64,000 nucleotides of DNA from Ancylobacter pratisalsi (lineage in GTDB: Bacteria > Pseudomonadota > Alphaproteobacteria > Rhizobiales > Xanthobacteraceae). The stretch spans positions 124,001 to 188,000 of the forward strand of contig NZ_CP048630.1 of NCBI RefSeq assembly GCF_010669125.1. The letters run 5' to 3'. The position numbers were made by a program, and so were the translations under genes. Shown here piece by piece: positions 48,473 through 56,322 of this stretch; the stretch's first letter is position 1, and every line of letters begins with the position of its first letter. The notes beneath the pieces were generated by a model. The model worked only from the letters and a program-made list of their open reading frames with translations, did no database searches and was not told the origin of the DNA.

Positions 48473-49270
48473 TCAGTGCAGGATCTGGCTGAGGAACAGC
48501 TTGGTGCGCTCATGCTGCGGGTTGGAGAAGAACGCCTCGGGCTCGTTCATCTCGATAATCTGACCCGCATCCATGAAGATGACGCGGTTCGCCACCTGGC
48601 GGGCAAAGCCCATCTCATGCGTCACGCACAGCATGGTCATGCCCTCTTCGGCCAGGCTGACCATGGTCTCCAGAACTTCCTTCACCATCTCCGGATCCAG
48701 CGCCGAGGTCGGCTCGTCAAACAGCATGATCTTGGGCCGCATGCACAGCGCACGGGCGATGGCCACGCGCTGCTGCTGCCCGCCCGACAGCTGGCCGGGG
48801 TATTTGGCCGCCTGCTCGGGGATCTTCACCTTGGTCAGGAAGTGCATCGCCAGCTCTTCAGCGTCCTTCTTGGGCATCTTTCGAACCCAGATCGGCGCCA
48901 GCGTGCAGTTCTCCAGAATGGTCAGATGCGGGAACAGATTGAAGTGCTGGAAGCACATGCCGACTTCACGGCGGATTTCGTCAATCCGCTTCAGGTCGTT
49001 CGTCAGTTCGATGCCGTCGACCACGATGGTGCCCTGCTGGTGCTCCTCCAGCCGGTTGATGCAGCGGATCATCGTCGACTTGCCGGAACCGGAAGGCCCG
49101 CAGATGACGATGCGCTCGCCGCGCTTCACGTTCAGGTTGATGTCCTTCAGAACGTGGAACTCGCCGTACCATTTGTGCACACCGACGAGTTCAACCGCGA
49201 CCTCGCCGCTCGGTGCCTCGTGCACCGCGTGAAGCTGGTCACTCGGTACGATGGAGTGGGACTCACTCAT
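48473..49270 (-). CDS. aapP: General L-amino acid ABC transporter, ATP-binding protein
   Basis: Cytoplasmic ATPase of the Aap importer, 265 residues: [20 protein letters not shown], Walker [41 protein letters not shown], signature [20 protein letters not shown], Walker [17 protein letters not shown]. The PAAT-family (polar amino acid) sequence and its place as last gene of aapJQMP support the call. It starts 45 nt after the aapM stop. Confidence 0.95.
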   Translation of the reverse strand: MSESHSIVPSDQLHAVHEAPSGEVAVELVGVHKWYGEFHVLKDINLNVKRGERIVICGPSGSGKSTMIRCINRLEEHQQGTIVVDGIELTNDLKRIDEIRREVGMCFQHFNLFPHLTILENCTLAPIWVRKMPKKDAEELAMHFLTKVKIPEQAAKYPGQLSGGQQQRVAIARALCMRPKIMLFDEPTSALDPEMVKEVLETMVSLAEEGMTMLCVTHEMGFARQVANRVIFMDAGQIIEMNEPEAFFSNPQHERTKLFLSQILH

Positions 49271-49315
49271 TCAATGTCTCCGTCGTTCAACGCCAGAGGC
49301 GTGTTGGCTATGGCG

Positions 49316-50692
49316 TCAGTGCCGGTGTGAGGTGTTCAGCCGCCGCTCCACGAACAGCGAGTAGCGTGACATGCCGAAACAGAAGAAGAAATAGACCAGA
49401 CCGGCAAAGGCGAAGCCGGTGTAGAGCGTCACCGGACTGGCCCAGTTCGGATCGGTGAAGGACGCGCGCAGCTGGCCCAGGAAGTCGAAGATCGACACGA
49501 TGAGCACGAGCGTCGTGTCCTTGAACAGGCTGATGAAGCTGTTCACGATGCCCGGTATCACGAGGGTCAGGGCCTGGGGCAGGATGATGAGGCGCATCAT
49601 CTGGCCCCATGTCAGCCCCATCGCCATCGCGCCTTCATATTGTCCCTTGGAAATGGCCTGAAGGCCGCCGCGGATGACCTCCGCCATGTAGGCCGCCGAG
49701 AACAGCGCGACGCCCACCAGCGCCCGCATCAGCCCATCCGGGTTCATGCCGGACGGCAGGAACAGCGGCAGCATGTAGGTGGCGAAGAACAGCACGGTGA
49801 TCAGGGGCACGCCGCGCCAGAACTCAATGAAGATCACCGACAGCAACCGGACGATCGGCATCGTCGAACGCCGGCCAAGGGCGAGCGCAATGCCGAGTGG
49901 CAGCGACGCCACGATGCCGGTGACGGCGATCACCAGCGTCACCAGCAGCCCACCCCACTGCCGCGTCTCGACATAGGTCAGGCCGAAGTCGACATCCCAG
50001 ATGAGCACCACCGCTCCGAAGCCCGCGAACGCCAGCAGCGTGGTCCGGCCCGCCGAGATCGCGTTGCCTCCGAGCAGGCCGATCAGCGCTCCGGCCACCA
50101 CGGCGACCAGAAGCGCGGTAAGCAGGAAGTCCACCCAGAAGGCGATGTTCACGCCGGCAACGATCACATCGCCGGTAAGCGGCCGGATGAGACCGAATCG
50201 CTCCAGGAGGAACGCCGACGCGTCGATGTTGCCACCCGTCAGCAGCACGAAGGCCACGACCGGATAGACGACGAAGAAGAGCAGCGAATTCAGGCGCTTC
50301 ATCGGCCAGCTCGGCACCAGAAGCGGCACGAGCAGGACGGCGCCAAGGGCGAAGACGATGTTCGGGCGCCAGCGCAGATCGAACGGGTAGAAGCCGTAGA
50401 TAAGCTGCCCGAACTTGGCGCCGATAAAGGGCCAGCAGGCCCCGACCTCGGGGCCGAGACACGCCTCGCGGTTCTCGCCGGTCCACACCGCGTCGATCAG
50501 CATGAACTTGACCAGCGGTGGCACGATGAGCAGGAACAGCCCGATGCCAAAGAAGGTCAGCAGCGTATTGAGAATGCTGGAGAACAGGTTCTCGCGCATC
50601 CAGCCGATGGGGCCGAGGTTACGCACCGGCGGCGGCAGCGGCGTCTCCATTTCGGAGCGGATGTAGGTTCCGTCGTCGAAGGTCAGACTCAT
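49316..50692 (-). CDS. aapM: General L-amino acid ABC transporter, permease AapM
   Basis: Inner-membrane permease, 458 residues from the ATG at 50692 (MSLTFDDGTYIRSEMETPLP). It has an N-terminal pair of spans, a periplasmic Cys-containing loop (GENREACLGPEVGACWPFIG) and the C-terminal PAAT permease core (VTGIVASLPLGIALALGRRS; EFWRGVPLITVLFFATYMLP). It starts 7 nt after the aapQ stop, so is coupled to it. Confidence 0.95.
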   Translation of the reverse strand: MSLTFDDGTYIRSEMETPLPPPVRNLGPIGWMRENLFSSILNTLLTFFGIGLFLLIVPPLVKFMLIDAVWTGENREACLGPEVGACWPFIGAKFGQLIYGFYPFDLRWRPNIVFALGAVLLVPLLVPSWPMKRLNSLLFFVVYPVVAFVLLTGGNIDASAFLLERFGLIRPLTGDVIVAGVNIAFWVDFLLTALLVAVVAGALIGLLGGNAISAGRTTLLAFAGFGAVVLIWDVDFGLTYVETRQWGGLLVTLVIAVTGIVASLPLGIALALGRRSTMPIVRLLSVIFIEFWRGVPLITVLFFATYMLPLFLPSGMNPDGLMRALVGVALFSAAYMAEVIRGGLQAISKGQYEGAMAMGLTWGQMMRLIILPQALTLVIPGIVNSFISLFKDTTLVLIVSIFDFLGQLRASFTDPNWASPVTLYTGFAFAGLVYFFFCFGMSRYSLFVERRLNTSHRH

Positions 50693-50699
50693 CGCGCCC

Positions 50700-51890
50700 T
50701 CACCGTTCCACGAGCGCAACGCGCTTGTTGTAGATGTTCATGATGACCGAGGTGACGATCGACAGCACAAGATAGACACCCATGGTGATGGCGATGATCT
50801 CGATCGCCTGGCCGGTCTGGTTCAGCGCCGTGCCGGCGAACACCGCGACGAGGTCGGGATAACCGATACCCACCGCGAGCGACGAGTTCTTCGTCAGGTT
50901 CAGGTACTGGCTGGTCAGCGGGGGAATGATCACCCGCATCGCCTGTGGAATGACCACGAGGCGCAGCGTCTGGCCGTTACGAAGACCAAGAGAATGCGCG
51001 GCTTCCGTCTGGCCGTGGCTCACGGCCTGGATGCCCGCGCGCACGTTCTCGGCGATGAACGCCGCCGTGTAGGTCGCGAGGGCAACAGTCAGTGCCACGA
51101 ATTCGGGCACAACCTGGATGCCGCCGGCGAAATTGAAGCCCTTCATTTCCGGGCGCTCGAAGCTGATCGGGAAATTCGTCGCGATCATCGCGATCAGCGG
51201 AACGACGATGATAATGCCAAGACCGATCTTCACCATCGGCAGGCGCTGGCCGGTCTCTTCCTGCCGCGCCTTCGACCAATAATTGATGAGGACGATGGCG
51301 AGAATGGCGGCCCCGAATGCCCACAGGACAATGCCGCTGCCCTCTCCGAACAGGGGGCGGGGAATCATCACGCCGCGATTGGAAATGAACACCTCGCCGA
51401 AGATGCTGAGGCTCTGGCGCGGTCCGGGAAGGTTGCTGAGGACGGCCAGGTACCAGAACAGAATCTGGAACAGCGGCGGCAGGTTACGCAGCACCTCGAC
51501 ATAGGCGGTCGAGAGCAGGCGGACGACGAAGTTCTTGGACAGGCGACCGATGCCGACCATGAAGCCAATGATGGTGGCGAGGAACACGCCGACAACGGCC
51601 ACGAGTATGGTGTTCAGCAGGCCGACCAGGAAGGCGCGACCGTAGGTCGAAGTCTCGCTGTAGGGGATCAGGGTCTGGTTGATGCCAAAGCCGGCGGTGT
51701 TCTCAAGGAAGCCGAAGCCGGTGGCGATCTTCTGGGCCGCGAGATTCTCGCGGGCATTGTCAACGAACATCCATCCCAGCAGAACCACCAAGACAAGGGC
51801 AATCAGCTGAAGGCCGATGCTGCGTACCTTGGGGTCGTTGATGAACAAGGTCTTTGATTGCCCTTTGCCGGGCACGGCCAAATCCGACAT
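50700..51890 (-). CDS. aapQ: General L-amino acid ABC transporter, permease AapQ
   Basis: First inner-membrane permease of the Aap system, 396 residues from the ATG at 51890 (AAGGGGA just upstream). Marks: LLNTILVAVVGVFLATIIGF, AYVEVLRNLPPLFQILFWYL and AAFIAENVRAGIQAVSHGQT, with EAAHSLGLRNGQTLRLVVIP as the EAA loop. It forms a heterodimer with AapM in the known rhizobial system. Confidence 0.95.
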   Translation of the reverse strand: MSDLAVPGKGQSKTLFINDPKVRSIGLQLIALVLVVLLGWMFVDNARENLAAQKIATGFGFLENTAGFGINQTLIPYSETSTYGRAFLVGLLNTILVAVVGVFLATIIGFMVGIGRLSKNFVVRLLSTAYVEVLRNLPPLFQILFWYLAVLSNLPGPRQSLSIFGEVFISNRGVMIPRPLFGEGSGIVLWAFGAAILAIVLINYWSKARQEETGQRLPMVKIGLGIIIVVPLIAMIATNFPISFERPEMKGFNFAGGIQVVPEFVALTVALATYTAAFIAENVRAGIQAVSHGQTEAAHSLGLRNGQTLRLVVIPQAMRVIIPPLTSQYLNLTKNSSLAVGIGYPDLVAVFAGTALNQTGQAIEIIAITMGVYLVLSIVTSVIMNIYNKRVALVER

Positions 51891-51965
51891 GGTCCCCCTT
51901 CGCCCCATTTACGAGGCCCGATCGTCTCCCGGGGCCGGACTTGCGCCAGCTTCACCGGGAAAGTT

Positions 51966-51990
51966 GGGTCCCCGGCAAAGCCGGAGACCC
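51966..51990 (-). terminator. Hairpin between aapJ and aapQ (attenuation or mRNA processing)
   Basis: Stem GGGTCCCCGGC / GCCGGAGACCC (10 of 11 paired) with an AAA loop, 13 nt after aapJ and 75 nt before aapQ, no T-run. Such hairpins after binding-protein genes often raise their expression over the membrane genes. Confidence 0.55.
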
Positions 51991-52003
51991 GTTTGTCGAA
52001 GCC

Positions 52004-53026
52004 TCAGCGGATCGGCATGCCGTACTGCAGGCCACCCTTGGTCCACAGCGCATTGGTGCCGCGAGCCAGCTTCAGCGGGGTGTCGGGACCGACGTTGCGG
52101 TCATACATCTCACCGTAGTTGCCCACGCTCTTGATGATCTGGTAGCCCCAGTCGTTACCGATACCCATGCCCTCGCCGAACTTGCCTTCGGTGCCAAGCA
52201 GACGCTTGACCTCGGGGTTCGTCGCCGACTTCAGCATGTCGTCAACGTTCTTCGAGGTGACGCCGAGCTCTTCGGCATTGATCTGGGCGTAGAGCACCCA
52301 CTTCACGATATCGAACCACTGGTCGTCACCATGCGCGACCACCGGGCCGAGCGGCTCCTTGGAGATGATTTCCGGAAGAACGATGCTGTCATCCGGGTTC
52401 GTGAGCTTGAGACGCTCGCCGGCAAGGCCGGAGCGGTCGGTCGTCAGCACGTCGCAGCGGCCGGCATCATAGGCCTTGACCACCTCGTCATTGGTCGCGA
52501 AGGCAATGACTTCGTACTGCATGTTGTTGGCGCGGAAGAAGTCGGCGAGGTTCTGCTCGGTCGTGGTGCCGGTCTGCGTGCAGACCGAGGCGCCCGAGAG
52601 CTCCATGGCCGAATTGACCTTCTTGTCCTTGCGGATCATGAAGCCCTGGCCGTCATAATAAGTGACGCCCGTGAAGTTCAGCCCCAGCGACGTGTCGCGG
52701 GTGATGGTCCAGGTGGTGTTGCGCGACAGGATGTCGATGTCGCCGGACTGAAGAGCGGTGAAGCGGTCCTTGGCCGACAGCGGCGTGAACTTCACCTTGT
52801 CCGGATCGCCGAAGACAGCCGCGGAAACCGCGCGGCAGAAATCCACGTCGAGGCCCGTCCAATTACCCTTGTCGTCCGGGGTGGAGAAGCCCGGAAGGCC
52901 CTGGCTCACGCCGCACTGGATGAAGCCCTTGGACTTCACCTGTTCCAGCTTGGTGGCCGCCTGAGCGCTCGCCGCCGAAAGGCCGAGGGCTCCGGCAAGA
53001 GCGAACGTGGAGAGGAGGCGTTTCAT
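52004..53026 (-). CDS. aapJ: General L-amino acid ABC transporter, substrate-binding protein
   Basis: Periplasmic receptor of the broad-range amino acid importer, 340 residues from the ATG at 53026 (MKRLLSTFALAGALGLSAAS, cleavage near AQA-A). Family marks: IQCGVSQGLPGFSTPDDKGN, GLDVDFCRAVSAAVFGDPDK, DILSRNTTWTITRDTSLGLN, GASVCTQTGTTTEQNLADFF. Size and order (J-Q-M-P) match rhizobial Aap. GAAGG lies 9 nt upstream, and a sigma-54-like promoter about 75 nt upstream. Confidence 0.96.
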   Translation of the reverse strand: MKRLLSTFALAGALGLSAASAQAATKLEQVKSKGFIQCGVSQGLPGFSTPDDKGNWTGLDVDFCRAVSAAVFGDPDKVKFTPLSAKDRFTALQSGDIDILSRNTTWTITRDTSLGLNFTGVTYYDGQGFMIRKDKKVNSAMELSGASVCTQTGTTTEQNLADFFRANNMQYEVIAFATNDEVVKAYDAGRCDVLTTDRSGLAGERLKLTNPDDSIVLPEIISKEPLGPVVAHGDDQWFDIVKWVLYAQINAEELGVTSKNVDDMLKSATNPEVKRLLGTEGKFGEGMGIGNDWGYQIIKSVGNYGEMYDRNVGPDTPLKLARGTNALWTKGGLQYGMPIR

Positions 53027-53101
53027 GTGTGTAGCCTTCTTCATTCGGTTTTGAAGGATGCGTCAGGTACGACGGGCGAACCTGATGCTAGCGATAGTTA
53101 A

Positions 53102-53117
53102 AGCAAATCATGTGCCG
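53102..53117 (-). promoter_or_regulatory. Candidate sigma-54 (RpoN) promoter of aapJQMP
   Basis: The minus strand reads CGGCACATGATTTGCT: GG and GC are exactly 10 nt apart and 11 of the 13 specified bases of the TGGCACGnnnnTTGCW consensus match. The -12 element lies 77 nt before the aapJ ATG. I see no clear paired NtrC sites upstream, so activation is unproven. Confidence 0.6.
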
Positions 53118-53306
53118 GTCGGCGCGCACTGGTCCGCGAGCGCCATGAGTCCTTCGTCCAACAGAGCAGCGGAGCGCTCCTTCTTGGTCCGGTCGGCAGA
53201 CCCTACGTCATGAGAACGCCGTATTTATGCTTGGTCAAGCGGGTGACGATACTTTACCCGTCGCGCTGGGAGATGGGTCAGCGACCTAGAAGGATTGGCA
53301 GAAGGC

Positions 53307-54497
53307 ATGGCGAAGCAGTCAAAGAGCAAGAATTCACCGGCCTACGCCGTCGAAACCGAGCTGGTGATTGGCGGTCGCGACCCGCAACATTCCTACGGCT
53401 TTGTGAACACGCCCATCGTTCGTGGCTCCACGGTTCTGTCTCAAACGGTCGCCGAGCTTGAGGCGCATGCGGGCCGCTATACCTATGGCCGGCGCGGCAA
53501 CCCCACGACGGAAGGCCTGGAAGACGCGCTGACCCAACTGGAAGGAAGCGCGGGCGTGGTGCTGACCCCGTCGGGCCTCTCTGCCGTGAGCATCGCGCTG
53601 CTTTCGGTGCTGGGAAGCGGCGATCACCTGCTCATGGTCGACACCGCCTATCAGCCCACGCGACGCGTCTGCGATGTCGTGCTCAAGCGCTACGGGATCG
53701 AGACGACCTACTACGATCCCCTCATCGGAGCTGATATCGCCGGCCTGCTCCGCCCCAACACACGTGCCATCTTCATGGAGTCCCCCGGCTCTCAGTCCCT
53801 GGAAGTTCAGGACGTTCCCGCGATCGTGGCGGTGGCCGCCGAGCGCGGGATCTGCACTTTGATCGACAATACCTGGGCGACCCCCCTGTTTTTCAGGCCC
53901 CATGATGCCGGTGTCGACCTTTCGATACAGGCGGGCACGAAGTATCTGGGCGGCCATTCCGATCTCAATATCGGCACCATCTCGGGGAATGCGCGCGTGT
54001 TCGGCCGCCTCAAGGCGACGCATGGCGATCTCGGCATCACGGTTGCGCCCGAAGACGCGTATCTCGCGGCGCGCGGCCTGCGCACGATGGCCGTGCGGCT
54101 GGCGCGGCACCAGGAGTCGGGACTTGCGATCGCACGGTGGCTGGCCGGCCGCGCCGAAGTTCTGCGCGTGCTCCATCCCGCCCTTCCCGACGACCCGGGG
54201 CACAGCCTGTGGAAGCGTGATTTCAAAGGCGCGTCAGGCCTGTTCAGCTTCATCCTGAAGCCGGTGCCGAAGGCGGCGGTCGACGGCTTCCTCGACGAGC
54301 TGGAACTCTTCGGCCTTGGCTTTAGCTGGGGCGGATTTGAGAGCCTCGCCATACCGTTCGACTGCACGCCCTACCGTACCGCCACCCGCTGGCAGCCCGG
54401 CGGTCCGGCCATCCGCGTCCATATCGGCCTGGAGAACACTGACGATCTCATAGCCGACCTGACCCGCGGCTTCGCCCGCCTCGCGACGCTGAGCTGA
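53307..54497 (+). CDS. metC: Cystathionine beta-lyase
   Basis: PLP enzyme of the Cys/Met metabolism family, 396 residues. It has FVNTPIVRGSTVLSQTVAEL, GRYTYGRRGNPTTEGLEDAL, LTPSGLSAVSIALLSVLGSG and the PLP lysine in SIQAGTKYLGGHSDLNIGTI. GLGFSWGGFESLAIP near the C-terminus is typical of bacterial MetC rather than gamma-synthase. The start is uncertain: AGAAGG abuts the ATG at 53307, and a TTG lies 12 nt upstream. It is divergent from aapJ, an arrangement I recall from rhizobia. Confidence 0.93.
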   Translation: MAKQSKSKNSPAYAVETELVIGGRDPQHSYGFVNTPIVRGSTVLSQTVAELEAHAGRYTYGRRGNPTTEGLEDALTQLEGSAGVVLTPSGLSAVSIALLSVLGSGDHLLMVDTAYQPTRRVCDVVLKRYGIETTYYDPLIGADIAGLLRPNTRAIFMESPGSQSLEVQDVPAIVAVAAERGICTLIDNTWATPLFFRPHDAGVDLSIQAGTKYLGGHSDLNIGTISGNARVFGRLKATHGDLGITVAPEDAYLAARGLRTMAVRLARHQESGLAIARWLAGRAEVLRVLHPALPDDPGHSLWKRDFKGASGLFSFILKPVPKAAVDGFLDELELFGLGFSWGGFESLAIPFDCTPYRTATRWQPGGPAIRVHIGLENTDDLIADLTRGFARLATLS

Positions 54498-54507
54498 CGG
54501 GGGCGGA

Positions 54508-56253
54508 TCAATTGGCGGCGTTGCGGTAGAGCGTCAGTCTCACCCGGCGCCCGGTTGTGTAGTCGAATCCGGCGATATCAGCGCCGCGTTCGATCCGCAT
54601 GCCGAGAAATTCGGCGCGGCGTACGAAGCGCATTTCCTGACGTCGCTCGACAAAAGCAACCCGGCAGCCGGTCTCGTTGAGCACATCGGCGGCCCCCGCG
54701 CCGTCCACGAAACGTACCGGGCCCGGCACGGCGAAGAGCAGGCTTGGCTCGGTATAGCCGGCCGAGGCGACCACGCGGGCATCCGGGCCACCCGGACAGG
54801 CCTCGCGCCCCGCCACGGCGGCCATGCGCGGGGCGAGCCACAGGCTCTTCATCTGCGGCAGAACCAGCTGCATCACCCCGAAGCCGGAGACCAGCATGCC
54901 GGCGATGGCAAGCAGGGTCACCTTCTCGATGCCATAGTCGCGCACCGACACGGCCGCCGTCACCAGCGCGAAGAAACCCACCAGCAGCAGGGGCCAGGCC
55001 AGGAAGCTCGTCGTGTGATCGAACAAGGCGAGACCGAGCAGGGCAAAGAAGGCGATAAGCGCCCCGATCAGCGGCCAGAGCCAGAGCAGGCGAACCAGCC
55101 GTGTGTTGGCCAGCGCCAACGCACCGCGCTCGAACGCCAGCGCCACCAGTATCGCGATGGCGGGAAAGGTCGGCACGACGTAGGCCGGCACCTTTGTCGG
55201 AAGCAGTTCGAACAACAGCCAGGCGGGGAGAATCCAGACGAGAAGATAGCGCACGGCGCGCAGACGCCTGGCGCGCCAGATGATCGGCGCCGCCAGAGCC
55301 GCCAGCGGCGCGCCCGGCCAGAACAGGCCGGCGAAGATCACGAGATAGGTTCCCGGAAGCGCGCTGAATCCCTTGAAAGCGGGCGAGACCCTGCCGGTCA
55401 GGGTCAGCAGGGCGTCATCGCCGCCGGAACCGGCAAAGTGCCTCAGCACGAACCACACCACGCCGACCGCCAGACAGACAGCCAGGCCGACCAGCGGCGC
55501 CGTCGCACGCAGGAAGCCCGCGGAGCGGTCGAGCACGACCAGCGCCGCGATCGGCAACACCAGATAAAGCGGCGCGATCAGGCCCTTCGTGGTCAGTGCG
55601 CAGGCCAGCGCCGTCCAGAGAATGGCCGCGTGCTTGGTCGCATCGGAGGCGTCTGCCCCATTGCGCAGGTAGATCCGGGCAAGGGAGCCGATCATCGCCG
55701 CGATCGCCGCCAGAAACAGCGCATCGGGAAGAGCGAGCCGGCCGGCGACGGCGAACACCGCCGAGCTTGCAAGAAGCGTCGCCGCGAGCAGTGCCCCGCG
55801 CCGCCCGACAAAGGCGAGCGCCGCCCAATAGGTGAGAAGGACGGCGCCAATCGCCCCGACAAGCGAGGGCAGACGGTAGATCCCGATGGTGCGCGGCGCC
55901 TTGGCGTAGCCAAGCCCCTCCACCGCCGCCACCAGCCCCGCCTGGACCCAGTGCAGACCCAAGGGCCGCGTATGACGCGCCTCGACGCCGACACGCACTT
56001 CGGTGAGATTCCCGGTCTCGGCCATCTGACGGGACACATAGGCGAAGCGCGCTTCATCGCGGTTCACCGGCGGGATGGCGAACATCCCCGGCAGCAGCGT
56101 CGCCACGCAGAGAAGCACAAGGAAGAGAATCGCGTTCCTGTGCGACAGGGCGGCCGCGTCGAACAGCGTCACAATGCGGCCGGCAATGTTCAGACCACGG
56201 CGGCCGGCGTGCCCTGCACGGCGCCGTTGCTCCGGTGCTGTCGTTGGATTCAT
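54508..56253 (-). CDS. ArnT/PMT-like membrane glycosyltransferase (GT39-type)
   Basis: A 581-residue polytopic membrane protein with about 10-12 spans, of the dolichyl-phosphate-mannose-protein mannosyltransferase/ArnT superfamily. The first periplasmic loop has the acidic motif PPVNRDEARFAYVSRQM expected at the active site, followed by RHTRPLGLHWVQAGLVAAVE. A soluble periplasmic C-terminal part follows the last span (EACPGGPDARVVASAGYTEP...). It would transfer a sugar from a polyprenyl-phosphate donor; acceptor unknown. It stands alone between metC (convergent) and a signalling gene. Confidence 0.88.
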   Translation of the reverse strand: MNPTTAPEQRRRAGHAGRRGLNIAGRIVTLFDAAALSHRNAILFLVLLCVATLLPGMFAIPPVNRDEARFAYVSRQMAETGNLTEVRVGVEARHTRPLGLHWVQAGLVAAVEGLGYAKAPRTIGIYRLPSLVGAIGAVLLTYWAALAFVGRRGALLAATLLASSAVFAVAGRLALPDALFLAAIAAMIGSLARIYLRNGADASDATKHAAILWTALACALTTKGLIAPLYLVLPIAALVVLDRSAGFLRATAPLVGLAVCLAVGVVWFVLRHFAGSGGDDALLTLTGRVSPAFKGFSALPGTYLVIFAGLFWPGAPLAALAAPIIWRARRLRAVRYLLVWILPAWLLFELLPTKVPAYVVPTFPAIAILVALAFERGALALANTRLVRLLWLWPLIGALIAFFALLGLALFDHTTSFLAWPLLLVGFFALVTAAVSVRDYGIEKVTLLAIAGMLVSGFGVMQLVLPQMKSLWLAPRMAAVAGREACPGGPDARVVASAGYTEPSLLFAVPGPVRFVDGAGAADVLNETGCRVAFVERRQEMRFVRRAEFLGMRIERGADIAGFDYTTGRRVRLTLYRNAAN

Positions 56254-56322
56254 CGCGTCGGCCCCTAGGACGAGCTCGAACTTATCAAAAGGATGGAATG
56301 AGAAACCCGCGTCGGGCGCGGC

